Shown one piece after another: positions 20,034 to 30,102 of a DNA stretch of 64,000 nt. This DNA is from Rubritalea profundi (GTDB taxonomy: Bacteria > Verrucomicrobiota > Verrucomicrobiia > Verrucomicrobiales > Akkermansiaceae). The notes under the pieces are model-generated. The model was not told the origin of the DNA. It ran no database searches and saw only the letters and a program-made list of their open reading frames with translations. Made by a program: the position numbers and the translations under genes. Location: positions 1,284,832 through 1,348,831 of the forward strand of contig NZ_MQWA01000001.1 of assembly GCF_002954445.1 (NCBI RefSeq). Direction: 5' to 3'. Every line of letters starts with the position of its first letter. Position 1 is the stretch's first letter.

Positions 20034-22328
20034 ATGCAGTTTCGCGACGCTCTCACGGTTCCATCCAGCCGAGCATGGCTCTTTAAGGGGAAATTTGGAT
20101 TGGAGAAAGAGCACATCAGAGTGGATCGATCAGGTAAGCTGGCGCTCAGCCCGCACCCCGCAGTATTCGGCGACAAATTAGCCAACCCCTATGTGACTGT
20201 CGACTTCTCTGAGAGCCAGCTAGAGATGATCACCCCTCCCGTCGGCAGCATGGATGAAGCCCTCGGGTTTATGGAAACGATCCACGATATCGTTACCGAG
20301 AATTTAGCCGACGAATTACTCTGGCCACAGAGCATGCCTCCAGCATTGCCCGAAGATGGTTCACAAATACCGCTCGCGCAGTTTACTAGCGAGCATCGGG
20401 CTCTGACTGAATACCGCAGATTTCTTGCTCAAACTTACGGTAGGAAGAAGCAGATGATCTCCGGCGTCCATGTCAACATCAGCCTGTCGGAAACCTTGAT
20501 CGAAAAGCTCTTCGACTCATCTGCTTCAGAACATAGCCTCGGAGTTTTTCGCTCGCAGCTCTACATGAAAGCACTGCGAAACATGATGCGCCATCGTTGG
20601 ATGATGATCGCCTTGTTAGGAAATTCTCCCGCCGCAGATAAAAGCTATATCACGATGTGTCCTGACCTACCTCAAGTCACTCCCAATACCTGCTGCGGAC
20701 AAAAAACTGTATCCGTTAGAGCAAGCATTTGTGGCTACAAGAACAATGAAGACTTCGTGCTCGATTACACCGACTGGTCTAGCTTTCACAGATTAGTTCG
20801 CGACTTAGTCGATGCTGGAAAGCTAATCCACGAAAAAGAACTCTATAGCCCGATCCGGATCAAAACTCACCTGCAGACTGGCGAGATCACTCACCTGGAA
20901 ATGCGCATGTTAGATTTAGACCCTACTACCAAAGTAGGAATCCGCCCAGAGAGCCTCCATCTGCTCCACCTCTATATGCTCTGGGCAATGACACAAGATG
21001 AGCCTAAGCCATTTGATTCCGAGCAACAGAAGATAGCCACTCAGAATCAGTACCATTGTGCCTGCTGCGGATTTGACAGCAAGATAGTAGGCGTCGATGG
21101 CGTGGCCTTCCCGCATAGTTCAAAGAAAGAGGTCAGCAACTTCCTATCAGAAATAAGCGCCCTCGTCCCAGCTGGAAACGATAGCTATAGTGAAGCTGTG
21201 CGCTACTTCCAAAATCAACTCGACTCCCCCGAACTCTCGCCGCTTGAGCAATCACGCAAAGGTATCCACAGCGAAGGCTTCATCGAATACAACCTCACAC
21301 AAGCAAAGGCCTTCCAACAAGTGAGCTCCGAACAAACATTCCGGTTCAACGGACTCGAAGACCTCGAGCTTTCGACCCAACTTATGTTGCGTGAAGCTGT
21401 CCTTCGAGGCATCAGATTCAACCTGCTAGACCGTGATGAGAACTTCGTCCAATTTGAGAAAGACGGTCATACCGAATACATCCAACAGGCCACCAAAACC
21501 TCGAAGGACAACTATGCGACCATCCTGATGATGGAGAATAAACTCGTCACCAAGAAGGTGCTCCACGCAGCCAACCTAACTGTCCCACTCGGCGGCCACT
21601 ACACAGATGCAGCCCACGCCAAAGCCGATTACTTCAGGTATCAGGCAAAGCCAATCGTGGTGAAGCCAAAGTCGACTAACTTCGGACTAGGCATCAGCAT
21701 TCTCAAACAAAACGAAAACCAACAACATTACGACCAAGCGATCGACATGGCATTCGCCGAGGACACGAGTGTGTTGGTCGAGCCCTTTGTCGAAGGCAGA
21801 GAGTTTCGCTTCTTCCTCATCAATGGCGCAGTCGAAGGCATCCTCCACCGCGTCCCGGCCAACGTCTGCGGCGATGGAGCTCTCACCATCGCCGAGCTAG
21901 TAGCACTGAAGAATCAAGACCCACTGCGAGGCAAAGGCTACGTCACCCCGCTGGAGAAAATTGAACTTGGTCAAGCCGAATGCCTCTTTCTCGAAACCCA
22001 AGACCTCACAGTTGACGACATTCCTAGTGAAGACGAGACCATCTACCTCAGAGAGAACTCGAACATCAGCACCGGCGGCGACAGCATAGACTTCACCGAC
22101 GAAGTCCACCCTAGCTACAAGCGCATAGCCAGCCTAGCAGCCAAGGCTGTGGCCGCTGAAATCACAGGTCTCGATATGATCATCCCAGATATCGACATCC
22201 CCGCTTCGGCGGAGAATTACTCGATCATCGAGATGAACTTCAATCCAGCGATCCACATTCATTGTTTTCCCTACCGTGGAAAAAACCGTCATCTCAACTC
22301 CAAGCTCATGACCTTCCTTGGGTTTTAG
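20034..22328 (+). CDS. gshF: Bifunctional glutamate-cysteine ligase/glutathione synthetase
   Basis: 764 residues, the expected size of GshF (GshAB). The N-terminal half is a GshA-type ligase (FGLEKEHIRVD at residues 23-33, and VDFSESQLEMITPP). The C-terminal part from about residue 490 is an ATP-grasp domain (LVTKKVLHAANLTVPLGGHY, KPKSTNFGLGISI, EMNFNPAIHIHCFPY). One polypeptide would make glutathione from Glu, Cys and Gly. Start ATG 20034; no separate gshB nearby. Downstream, the rhodanese gene points to a small sulfur-metabolism neighbourhood, though the genes are 134 bp apart. Confidence 0.95.
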   Translation: MQFRDALTVPSSRAWLFKGKFGLEKEHIRVDRSGKLALSPHPAVFGDKLANPYVTVDFSESQLEMITPPVGSMDEALGFMETIHDIVTENLADELLWPQSMPPALPEDGSQIPLAQFTSEHRALTEYRRFLAQTYGRKKQMISGVHVNISLSETLIEKLFDSSASEHSLGVFRSQLYMKALRNMMRHRWMMIALLGNSPAADKSYITMCPDLPQVTPNTCCGQKTVSVRASICGYKNNEDFVLDYTDWSSFHRLVRDLVDAGKLIHEKELYSPIRIKTHLQTGEITHLEMRMLDLDPTTKVGIRPESLHLLHLYMLWAMTQDEPKPFDSEQQKIATQNQYHCACCGFDSKIVGVDGVAFPHSSKKEVSNFLSEISALVPAGNDSYSEAVRYFQNQLDSPELSPLEQSRKGIHSEGFIEYNLTQAKAFQQVSSEQTFRFNGLEDLELSTQLMLREAVLRGIRFNLLDRDENFVQFEKDGHTEYIQQATKTSKDNYATILMMENKLVTKKVLHAANLTVPLGGHYTDAAHAKADYFRYQAKPIVVKPKSTNFGLGISILKQNENQQHYDQAIDMAFAEDTSVLVEPFVEGREFRFFLINGAVEGILHRVPANVCGDGALTIAELVALKNQDPLRGKGYVTPLEKIELGQAECLFLETQDLTVDDIPSEDETIYLRENSNISTGGDSIDFTDEVHPSYKRIASLAAKAVAAEITGLDMIIPDIDIPASAENYSIIEMNFNPAIHIHCFPYRGKNRHLNSKLMTFLGF

Positions 22329-22420
22329 GAACTAAAATCGAACATCCAACCTCTCAGTCAGCCATCTAAACTCTCTAAAAGGATTCTTCCATAACTGACT
22401 TTATCTTTTGAATATTTCAG

Positions 22421-22430
22421 TATCGCGATA
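22421..22430. promoter_or_regulatory. 10-bp palindrome upstream of the rhodanese gene
   Basis: TATCGCGATA, a perfect palindrome 33 bp before the start codon in an AT-rich leader. It could be an operator for a dimeric regulator, since rhodanese/DUF2892 genes are often controlled by ArsR-type sulfide sensors. There is no second half-site to support this. Confidence 0.3.
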
Positions 22431-22462
22431 TAGTTTAATCTAAAAATCAACAACACTGAGCC

Positions 22463-22999
22463 ATGACCACAATTCCTGTTAAAGAATACCTCGCTGACCG
22501 CAATGCTTTTTACTTAGTAGATGTACGAACTGCATCTGAGTTCAGTGAAGCGCATATTGAAGGAGCCCATCTCCACCCATTAGACTCACTCAATGTGGCT
22601 AAGCTTGGATTTCAAGCACAAGGCAAGAAACTTCTCGTGAGTTGCCTATCCGGTGCTCGCGCTCAGAAAGCAGCAAAACAAATCGCCGCATCGGGGCATG
22701 AAGTAGCGTGCCTTGAAGGTTCCCTACATGGCTGGGAAAAAGATGGACAACCCGTAGTCCGTAGCACGCCGAGTGGGCTCCCATTGATTCGTCAAGTACA
22801 CCTAACAGTAAGCATCATCAATATGACTGCTGCGCTCTTGGCCCTTTTAATCAATCCAGCCTGGGCATGGGTAATCGTAGGAACAAGTGCTGGTCTATTT
22901 CTGGCTGGGGCCACTGGATTCTGCGGCATGGGCTTGCTCCTAGCAAAAATGCCCTGGAACCAAACCTCTCCAAAATCTGACGACTGTGAAGAGGGATGA
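22463..22999 (+). CDS. Rhodanese-like protein with C-terminal DUF2892 membrane domain
   Basis: 178 residues. Residues 1-100 are a rhodanese domain; the active-site loop is SCLSGARAQKAA, with catalytic Cys near residue 65. The C-terminal ~75 residues hold two membrane helices of the DUF2892 type (NMTAALLALLINPAWAWVIV and the next, ending near FCGMGLLLAKMPW). This is the layout of E. coli YgaP, a membrane sulfurtransferase that transfers sulfane sulfur. Probably monocistronic. A weak hairpin (GGCTATG...CATAGCC, 23015-23033) lies just after the stop, without a clear U-run. Confidence 0.92.
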   Translation: MTTIPVKEYLADRNAFYLVDVRTASEFSEAHIEGAHLHPLDSLNVAKLGFQAQGKKLLVSCLSGARAQKAAKQIAASGHEVACLEGSLHGWEKDGQPVVRSTPSGLPLIRQVHLTVSIINMTAALLALLINPAWAWVIVGTSAGLFLAGATGFCGMGLLLAKMPWNQTSPKSDDCEEG

Positions 23000-23014
23000 G
23001 GAGCCTAAAACTAA

Positions 23015-23033
23015 GGCTATGCGTGACATAGCC
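23015..23033 (+). terminator. Hairpin after the rhodanese gene
   Basis: GGCTATG pairs with CATAGCC around a 5-base loop, 16 bp past the stop. It is followed by CCCCCTCT rather than a T-run, so intrinsic termination would be weak. Confidence 0.35.
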
Positions 23034-23165
23034 CCCCTCTCCGTTAACACATTTAAGATCGAATAATCAAAATCTTGTGACAATTTCACTCTAATGGCCA
23101 AATAAACTAGCTCAGCTGCGAGTTTAGATTGCCATCTAACCTTATCCTTGTTTTCTTGATAGGTG

Positions 23166-25019
23166 ATGACAACAGAGCAACCCACCCGCCACCGTGCGTT
23201 GACCAAATGGGTCAACAAAATGATCGCCCTCTGCGAACCTAAAGATGTTCATTGGTGCGACGGATCGCAAGGTGAATGGAACCAACTCTCGGATGAGCTG
23301 GTAGAAAAAGGCACTCTCATTCGCCTCAACCCAGAGAAGCGTCCCAATAGCTACCTCGCCCGTTCGGCCCCATCCGATGTGGCACGAGTCGAGGAACGCA
23401 CCTTCATCTCCACCAAACGTAAGGACCAAGCTGGGCCTACTAACAACTGGTGTGAAGATGCTGTAATGAAGAAAACGATTCTCGAGAAATTCAAGGGATC
23501 GATGAAAGGCAGGACGATGTATGTAGTGCCGTTCTGCATGGGACCTCTAGATTCACCGCTAGCTAAAATTGGGGTACAGGTCACCGACTCCGCCTACGCA
23601 GTACTCAACATGCGCATCATGACTCACATGGGTGCTCATGTGTTAGACCGTTTAGAAAAAGAAGCATTCGGTGAAATCGAATCGCGCCGGACCAAGCCAG
23701 GATTTTTCATCCCCTGCCTCCACTCAGTAGGTGCACCATTGGAAGAAGGACAAAAAGATGTCCCGTGGCCGTGTAATGACGACAAATACATCGTTCACTT
23801 TGTACGCTCGCGCGAAATTGCCTCCTACGGCTCTGGCTACGGCGGAAACGCCTTGTTAGGCAAGAAATGCCTAGCCCTCAGAATAGCCTCTAACATCGCA
23901 CGCGAACACGACTGGATGGCCGAGCACATGTTGATCTTAGGTTTGGAGTCACCCGAGGGCGAGAAAACCTATGTGACGGGAGCTTTCCCGTCAGCCTGTG
24001 GCAAAACAAATCTTTCAATGCTAGTTCCGCCTGAGAAGTACCGCAAAGCGGGCTGGAAGACGACTATCGTAGGTGACGACATCGCGTGGCTTTGGCCGCA
24101 CGAGGATGGTCAACTTCACGCAATCAACCCAGAGACCGGCTACTTTGGCGTGGCTCCGGGCACATCTTACGACTCGAACCCAAATGCCATGGACTCAATG
24201 AAGGAGAACTGCATCTTCACTAACGTCGCTCTCACCGACGACGGCGATGTCTGGTGGGAAGGTATCGACGGTGAAGTTCCAGCGCACCTCATCGACTGGC
24301 AAGGCAACGACTGGACCCCTGCCGATGGTGAAAATGGCGTCAAGGCAGCGCACCCTAACGCACGCTTCACCGCACCAGCCGAGCAATGTCCAACAATCGA
24401 TCCTAACTGGCAAAACCCTGAGGGTGTACCCATCTCAGCGATCATCTTCGGAGGCAGGAGGAAGACGACTATGCCCCTCGTTTACCAAGGATTCAACTGG
24501 GTCCACGGAGTTTACATCGGCGCCACAATGGGTTCCGAGACCACTGCGGCGGCGGCGGGCGCTATTGGCAATGTCCGGCGCGACCCAATGGCCATGCTCC
24601 CCTTCTGCGGCTACAACATGGGCAACTACTTCCGCCACTGGATCCAGATGAGTAAAAAAATCGACAAACTCCCGAAGATGTTTCATGTCAATTGGTTTAG
24701 GCTCGATGAGGATGGCAACTTCCTCTGGCCTGGATTTGGCGAAAACATGCGGGTGTTAGAGTGGGTCGTCAACCGCTGCAAAGGCCGAGCTCGCGGCCAC
24801 GAAACCGCCATCGGCTGGGTCCCACAATTCGAGGACATGGATCTCGATGGGCTCGATGGATTCGATGAAGACACCTTCAACAAGGTGATGAAAATCAGCC
24901 CCGAAGAATGGGAGCAAGAAGTACTCAGCCAAGGCGAGCTCTTCCTCAAGCTCCACCACTCGATCCCGAAAGAACTCATCTACCAGCGCGAGTTATTAGC
25001 CTCACGTATTATTGAGTAA
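23166..25019 (+). CDS. pckG: Phosphoenolpyruvate carboxykinase (GTP)
   Basis: About 617 residues, typical of GTP-dependent PEPCK, which converts oxaloacetate and GTP to PEP and CO2 at the entry to gluconeogenesis. The P-loop with the reactive Cys is [13 protein letters not shown], followed by [12 protein letters not shown], and the [14 protein letters not shown] segment matches the GTP class. Two overlapping starts exist, GTG 23163 and ATG 23166; I chose the ATG. A good intrinsic terminator follows the stop. Confidence 0.97.
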   Translation: MTTEQPTRHRALTKWVNKMIALCEPKDVHWCDGSQGEWNQLSDELVEKGTLIRLNPEKRPNSYLARSAPSDVARVEERTFISTKRKDQAGPTNNWCEDAVMKKTILEKFKGSMKGRTMYVVPFCMGPLDSPLAKIGVQVTDSAYAVLNMRIMTHMGAHVLDRLEKEAFGEIESRRTKPGFFIPCLHSVGAPLEEGQKDVPWPCNDDKYIVHFVRSREIASYGSGYGGNALLGKKCLALRIASNIAREHDWMAEHMLILGLESPEGEKTYVTGAFPSACGKTNLSMLVPPEKYRKAGWKTTIVGDDIAWLWPHEDGQLHAINPETGYFGVAPGTSYDSNPNAMDSMKENCIFTNVALTDDGDVWWEGIDGEVPAHLIDWQGNDWTPADGENGVKAAHPNARFTAPAEQCPTIDPNWQNPEGVPISAIIFGGRRKTTMPLVYQGFNWVHGVYIGATMGSETTAAAAGAIGNVRRDPMAMLPFCGYNMGNYFRHWIQMSKKIDKLPKMFHVNWFRLDEDGNFLWPGFGENMRVLEWVVNRCKGRARGHETAIGWVPQFEDMDLDGLDGFDEDTFNKVMKISPEEWEQEVLSQGELFLKLHHSIPKELIYQRELLASRIIE

Positions 25020-25029
25020 ATTTAAGGGC

Positions 25030-25061
25030 AAAGCCGGCAAGCTCCACTTCCCGGCTTTTTT
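25030..25061 (+). terminator. Intrinsic terminator after pckG
   Basis: AAAGCCGG (25030-25037) pairs with CCGGCTTT (25051-25058), and the stem runs into a T-tract (CTTTTTTC). Located 11 bp past the pckG stop. The clearest rho-independent terminator in the window. Confidence 0.85.
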
Positions 25062-25151
25062 CATATCCCTCAGTGGATGAAATGAGCTCCGAGTACTCAA
25101 GAACAACGGGCCTTGCTATGCATTGGTGCGCTTACTATCTTGCTACACGAC

Positions 25152-26105
25152 ATGAACACATTCCAAGCCCTCCGCATCACAGTAGCTCTAACTGCAGCTA
25201 CAGTACTTTCCTCAGGCATGCTCCATGCTGATGACCGTCAGCACAATCCTGACGCATTCACATGGAACCCAGAGCTTTCAAAAAATGGCCCCGTCCTTGT
25301 CACAGTCAGTCTGAAGAGCCAAACCGCCGCAGTCTACCGCAATGGGATCAGGATCGGTAGCTCGGAGGTAAGCACTGGCTTCAAAGGCCACGAAACACCC
25401 ACAGGAGTTTTCCACATTTTAAACAAGGATAAGAACCATCACTCTAAAACTTACGGCAATGCGTCAATGCCCTACTCCGAGCGACTTACTTGGGATGGAG
25501 TAGCCCTACACGCGGGTGCAGTCCCTGGTCACCCGTCATCACACGGCTGCATCCACCTCCCTTATGATTTTTCAAAGAAGCTCTTTGGAATCACTCATAA
25601 CGGAACAACCGTAGTGGTTACAGATGAGGAGCCAGATGTGCATGTCTCGCATGGTCACAAAGTGCAATTTCAAAATGGCACAACGAGTAAGTTCAGCTGG
25701 CAACCTGAACTCTCCCCATCTGGGCCAACATCCATGATCTTTAGCAAGCCTGACAAAAAGCTCTATCTGATTCGCAGTGGCATTACCATCGGCGAGTGCC
25801 CAGTCAAGACGAGCCTCTTCTCCAAACACGTTAAAGGCTCTTCAGCTTTCGTATTCAGTGGCTGGAAAGTCGATGCAAAGGACAAAACCACAACCTCTTC
25901 TTGGACTCAGGTAAGTGGCAGAAAGGCACATCACGCTGAAACTCTCGATGAATGGTTTAAACTTGATCAGCGCTTTCAATACTTACTGCAGGGCATCATC
26001 ACTCCTGGAACCAACCTAGTTGTCACTAATGACCCAGTCAAAAAACGCACAGCCAAGAGCTTCCCGCTGTTCCAAGGTCAGCTCGAAGAAAAAGAAAGCA
26101 AATAA
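25152..26105 (+). CDS. L,D-transpeptidase (YkuD) with degenerate second repeat
   Basis: 317 residues from ATG 25152, which begins a good signal peptide (cleavage after MLHA, about residue 26). The YkuD catalytic motif is HPSSHGCIHLP with Cys133. Residues about 38-76 (WNPELSKNGPVLVTVSL, then AAVYRNGIRIG) recur at 183-220 as WQPELSPSGP and LYLIRSGITIG, so the protein is an internal duplication. The second half lacks HGC and cannot be catalytic, though it may bind peptidoglycan. L,D-transpeptidases make 3-3 crosslinks or anchor proteins to peptidoglycan. Possibly cotranscribed with the cupin gene 23 bp downstream. Confidence 0.92.
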   Translation: MNTFQALRITVALTAATVLSSGMLHADDRQHNPDAFTWNPELSKNGPVLVTVSLKSQTAAVYRNGIRIGSSEVSTGFKGHETPTGVFHILNKDKNHHSKTYGNASMPYSERLTWDGVALHAGAVPGHPSSHGCIHLPYDFSKKLFGITHNGTTVVVTDEEPDVHVSHGHKVQFQNGTTSKFSWQPELSPSGPTSMIFSKPDKKLYLIRSGITIGECPVKTSLFSKHVKGSSAFVFSGWKVDAKDKTTTSSWTQVSGRKAHHAETLDEWFKLDQRFQYLLQGIITPGTNLVVTNDPVKKRTAKSFPLFQGQLEEKESK

Positions 26106-26128
26106 GGCTGACGCTAAATTCTAACAAC

Positions 26129-26590
26129 ATGCAACCCACTCAACTGGAACCGCACCCTGAAGGCGGAAAATTTCGGGAAGTTTTCAGATCGATCCATTCG
26201 GTCGATAGCCAGAATTTAGGAAGACGAAGCGCGCTCACCCACATCTATTTTCAACTAGATCACGGAGAAGTCAGCGCCTTCCATAAGGTCAGCAGCGAAG
26301 AGGTCTGGAACCTCTATAAAGGCGAAGGGCTGAAGCTCTATCAATGGGATGGCGAAAGTGATCAGGTGGAGGTCATTGAACTCTCAGAAGCGGCAAACCA
26401 ATATTGCCATGTGGTCCCCGCCCACCATTGGCAGGCGGCTGAGCCATTAGGAGACTCTACGCTGGTAGGCTGCAGTGTGGCTCCAGGTTTCGAGTTCCAA
26501 GACTTCACCCTCCTACGCGATTGCTGCAGCCTCGCCGAGCAACTCAAGCAAAAGCAACCGAAGCTGGCCTATTTGGTTGTAGATAGGTAG
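26129..26590 (+). CDS. Cupin protein of the DUF985 family
   Basis: 153 residues, one cupin barrel. Family marks include LEPHPEGGKFREVFRS at the N-terminus, HIYFQLDHGEVSAFHKVSSEEVW in the core, and VAPGFEFQDFTL near the end. The His and Glu residues of the metal site are present (FHKVSSEEVW). The reaction is unknown for most of this family. Last gene before the repeat-rich EPS region. Confidence 0.9.
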   Translation: MQPTQLEPHPEGGKFREVFRSIHSVDSQNLGRRSALTHIYFQLDHGEVSAFHKVSSEEVWNLYKGEGLKLYQWDGESDQVEVIELSEAANQYCHVVPAHHWQAAEPLGDSTLVGCSVAPGFEFQDFTLLRDCCSLAEQLKQKQPKLAYLVVDR

Positions 26591-26897
26591 GTAGTAGGAG
26601 ATCTGAAGTGTTCAGATGAATCCCCACCGCGCTCGTCAAGCCGAGCCTGCCACAGAGCTGAGTCGAGCCGCAGCAGTCCAGATCCGGGACAATGAAACGA
26701 GTTCTTACCACGAATAACACCAATCGCACGAATGGGGAGTCGCTTCGCTCCAATGAATAATTAGCAATGAGTAATTAATAATTCTGAACCGTCTGAACAC
26801 TGCTATCTGAACACTTTCTCCTTTCTCCTTTCTCCACACTTTCCCCATTTTCGCGGTAAAGATCACTGCAACGGAATTCTTAATTGGAGCGCAGCGA
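26591..26897. repeat. Repeat island downstream of the EPS sugar-transferase gene
   Basis: No gene. Contains a partial copy of the inverted-repeat element (CGCGCTCGTCAAGCCGAGCC near 26630), the ACCACGAATAACACCAATCG module (about 26708), two GGAGCGCAGCGAC-type modules (26732 inverted, 26885) and a heptamer tandem TTTCTCC x3 (26815-26835). Confidence 0.75.
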
Positions 26898-28391
26898 CTA
26901 CATTCCTTTGCCAAAGAGTATCATATAGCAAGTTTTCACCACGATTGCTACGTCTAGAGATAAAGAATAGCGCCGGACATAGTAGAGGTCGTAGTTGAGC
27001 TTTTCTAGGGTATCCTCGTCATTCGCGCCGTAGGAATAATTGACCTGAGCCCAGCCAGTGATTCCAGGTTTCACCGCATGGCGAAAGTGGTAGAACGGAA
27101 AGCGCTCCTCGTAGCCCTTCACTAGGTCCACCCACTCGGCGCGCGGACCAATCAGGCTGAGGTCGCCGATCAAGACATTCCAGAGCTGTGGCATCTCATC
27201 GAGCCGCGTCTTGCGGATAAATGCCCCGATAGACGTCAACCGATCATCATTCACGCTGGTGTATTTTGCGCCTTTTTCTGAGCCCACCCGCATCGAACGA
27301 AATTTAAAAATCATGAAGGGCTTTTCACGGTGGCCCGTGCGCACTTGGCTAAAGATAATCGGCCCAGCGCTGGTCAACTTTACCGCAATCGCAGTAGCGA
27401 TCAACAACGGCGAGGCAAACACGAAACCAAGCAAGGCAGCCGCGATATCAATCAAGCGCTTTGCTCGGTCGTAGCTGACACTTCGGTTGAGTCGAAATCC
27501 ATCCATCATCGGCCAGTTCATCGTCAACTGACTTGGTGGCTCGATCCGCAGCGTGTTCGCTAAGTAAGTCTCGTAGGTCGCAATCTTATGGCCGAGAAAC
27601 AAGGCTGAGACCATTCTACGGCTAAATTCCTCAGGGATACGCTCCACCTCGGTGGCCACCACATATTGCTCCACATACTTGCCTCGGATCGACGACTGGA
27701 ATGTCACATTCTCGATCGCTTCCACCAAGGGCGAGGTCGAGTCGCCAGCAATCAAACGCGTTCCCACCAGCTCTGGCCTGAAAGTCACCACAATGAACTC
27801 ATGCCCCCCGCCCCGCTTTACCAGGCGCGTGTAGAGATCTCTCCCTCTTCTCCCTGCGCCGATGATACACACCGCATTACCACGCTCATATCTCGCCTGA
27901 ACGCGGGAAAGAAAGTACCGGTAGAAGATAGAAACCGCGGGAAAAAGCACCAAGGCCTCACCCACCACCAATCGTGGCGATTTGAGGTTAACTCCGTAGG
28001 AAACGATCGAGTAAATAAGACAGAAAACGACCACAGCAACACCAATCGAAGCAATAATATGCTCTGACACAAACCGCGCTTGCCGCTTATCTGTCGCATA
28101 ATTATAGCCACCAATCATATACACGCCGATGATACTCGGCAACATGATTGCGAAAAGTACTCGGCGACTGATCGAGTGAGGAAAATCCACACCTGAGTGG
28201 AGGTAAATCGTCAGAGCAAAGATCGCACTGACCAGAAAAATATCAGTCAACAACAAAACCAAAGGGTAAAGACGGATCACCAACTTACGCTTCCAGTGGG
28301 TCCGTTCTTCGACTTCCTCACCAGTGACAGCGAAGATCGAACCGCTAAGCGAGGAGGTCTTCTCGAGGTTTCGCTTCGTACTATTTTCCAT
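26898..28391 (-). CDS. Membrane sugar transferase (WcaJ/WbaP type), first EPS step
   Basis: 497 residues from ATG 28391 (an in-frame start at 28424 would overlap the upstream gene; ATG 28391 lies 4 bp after its stop). The N-terminus has four or five membrane helices, then a nucleotide-binding-like domain (VCIIGAGRRGRDLYTRL), then the bacterial sugar transferase domain (KRLIDIAAALLGFVFASPLL, FKFRSMRVG, RKTRLDEMPQLWNVLIGD, SLIGPRAEW). These enzymes move a sugar phosphate from a UDP-sugar to undecaprenyl phosphate and start repeat-unit synthesis. Last gene of a TPR-exosortase-TPR operon, a usual neighbourhood for exosortase-linked EPS loci. Confidence 0.94.
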   Translation of the reverse strand: MENSTKRNLEKTSSLSGSIFAVTGEEVEERTHWKRKLVIRLYPLVLLLTDIFLVSAIFALTIYLHSGVDFPHSISRRVLFAIMLPSIIGVYMIGGYNYATDKRQARFVSEHIIASIGVAVVVFCLIYSIVSYGVNLKSPRLVVGEALVLFPAVSIFYRYFLSRVQARYERGNAVCIIGAGRRGRDLYTRLVKRGGGHEFIVVTFRPELVGTRLIAGDSTSPLVEAIENVTFQSSIRGKYVEQYVVATEVERIPEEFSRRMVSALFLGHKIATYETYLANTLRIEPPSQLTMNWPMMDGFRLNRSVSYDRAKRLIDIAAALLGFVFASPLLIATAIAVKLTSAGPIIFSQVRTGHREKPFMIFKFRSMRVGSEKGAKYTSVNDDRLTSIGAFIRKTRLDEMPQLWNVLIGDLSLIGPRAEWVDLVKGYEERFPFYHFRHAVKPGITGWAQVNYSYGANDEDTLEKLNYDLYYVRRYSLSLDVAIVVKTCYMILFGKGM

Positions 28392-28395
28392 TATA

Positions 28396-30102
28396 TTAGT
28401 TCTCTCGGAGCTTTCTCGCTTCATCCAGCATGATTCGCTGGTAAGCCGCAGCTGCCTTTTTTTCGTCTAACTGGGTGTGCGCTCGCACCAACCAGTCGTA
28501 GGCTTGGAGCAGTTGTTGCCCATCTAATTCACTCAGATGAGGCTGCATCAAATCAATGATCCCTCGCCAATTCTTTCTCAGCGAATATATGTAGCACTTA
28601 TCAAATGCAACATTAATCGACTGTTTAAAATCCACCTCCACGATCAGGTCGAGTAGATCCAAAGACTTTTGGTAGCTTGATTTATTATCACCTTGGAAAA
28701 TATTAAAGTCCAGCTGATCTGCCGAACCACCTTTAGCCGAGGCAGTAGCTGCGGAGCGCAGAACTATGAGCGAGGATGGGCTCACGGAATTAGAGAGTCC
28801 CACATGCAGCTTAGCTTTCACCTTATCGCCACCGACCCAGGCATCCATCGCCATCGCCAAGTGGGCACCACTGCCGCCAGCCTTCACCAGCACTTCCTGC
28901 ATCTGCCCAGAAAGCAAGGAATAGCCCGAAGCCACATCCACTAGCCCATTGAGCATTTCACCCGCACGGTAAGGCGGCGTTGTAGCTGCGATAGCATTGT
29001 CAAAGTGCTCAAACGCCAGAAGTCGGGACTCCGGGTTGTTCATGCGTAGCAACACCTTGAACAAGCGAATGCGCACTTCCCCAGCCCAAGCATCGTATAC
29101 TCTACGATCCGAAGACAACTTACGTTTGCGCTCGATAGCAACCAAGGTCCGCTCCAGCAAAGCCCGTCCACCCTCCAGATTCTCAGTGAGACCTGAAAGC
29201 ATCACCATGCCTTCCACACGCTCCCTGATATATTGTGCATCATGTGGATCCTCTAGGTCTAGAAATGCCACCAAATCTCGCAGCACTTGCTTTGCCTTCT
29301 CGGCATCACCAGCAGCCGCGTGAACCTGCGCTAATAGCAACCGGCCCTCAGGCGCCAATCCATCCTCAGCCTCCAGCACCTCAAGAGCCGCTGCAGCTTT
29401 TGATTGCGACATCAAAATGCGCGCCAGTGTCAGGCGCCAATAACTAGCATAGTTGCCATCTGGGGCCTGCTCCACCATATTGCGCGCCATCACGACTAAG
29501 GTCTCAGCCTCCTCTGGCCGCATTGCCCCTCTTTGGATTGAATTCGATGCCACCCAGCGTTTTGCCGGCTCATACTCGCGCTCGACAATCAGTTTTTCTC
29601 GCAATGCTCTCGCCCGCGTCACATTGCCATTGGCGCTCGCAGCGATCAACGCTCTAAACAACACTTGGTCGTTATCCTTGTAGGACGGGTGGTGGATCAG
29701 CTTAGAAAACAGCGAGTCCGCCTTCTTATAATCCCCCTCACCCATCGCCTTCAACGCCCCCTGATAATATCCACCATAGGCGCGACCACGGTTACGGTTC
29801 GCATTGATAAAAAACACAGTGAAGCCAATCAATGCCACAATCAACACCGGCGAAGCAAACCACAGTTGTTTCCATGGACGACTCGCCGACCAAGAGTTAA
29901 AGAAGCCTGCCACAGCCCTCAGCGGTTTAGAAAGCGTGAAGAAGAATTCCTCAACTCTCACACCCATAGTGTGATTTTTGAGCAACCGGCTCAGCTGACA
30001 CAGCAACCATTGAGGCCACAGAAAGGGACTCACCAGTAGATAGAGCAGGCGATTGCGGTGCTTCATCCGCCGCATTGTCGAGGATTGGTAAGGATTATTC
30101 AT
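28396..30102 (-). CDS. TPR-containing membrane protein of the exosortase/EPS operon
   Basis: 568 residues. One membrane helix around residues 76-95 (SPVLIVALIGFTVFFINANR) with a positively charged N-terminus suggests a cytoplasmic tail and a periplasmic repeat domain. TPR-like helical pairs follow (YYQGALKAMGEGDYKKADSLF, LARILMSQSKAAAALEVLEA, LLAQVHAAAGDAEKAKQVL). TPR proteins are regular members of exosortase/PEP-CTERM type EPS operons and are assumed to scaffold secretion. ATG 30102 overlaps the exosortase stop by 4 bp (ATGA), and the sugar-transferase ATG follows 4 bp after its stop, so translation is coupled. Confidence 0.85.
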   Translation of the reverse strand: MNNPYQSSTMRRMKHRNRLLYLLVSPFLWPQWLLCQLSRLLKNHTMGVRVEEFFFTLSKPLRAVAGFFNSWSASRPWKQLWFASPVLIVALIGFTVFFINANRNRGRAYGGYYQGALKAMGEGDYKKADSLFSKLIHHPSYKDNDQVLFRALIAASANGNVTRARALREKLIVEREYEPAKRWVASNSIQRGAMRPEEAETLVVMARNMVEQAPDGNYASYWRLTLARILMSQSKAAAALEVLEAEDGLAPEGRLLLAQVHAAAGDAEKAKQVLRDLVAFLDLEDPHDAQYIRERVEGMVMLSGLTENLEGGRALLERTLVAIERKRKLSSDRRVYDAWAGEVRIRLFKVLLRMNNPESRLLAFEHFDNAIAATTPPYRAGEMLNGLVDVASGYSLLSGQMQEVLVKAGGSGAHLAMAMDAWVGGDKVKAKLHVGLSNSVSPSSLIVLRSAATASAKGGSADQLDFNIFQGDNKSSYQKSLDLLDLIVEVDFKQSINVAFDKCYIYSLRKNWRGIIDLMQPHLSELDGQQLLQAYDWLVRAHTQLDEKKAAAAYQRIMLDEARKLREN

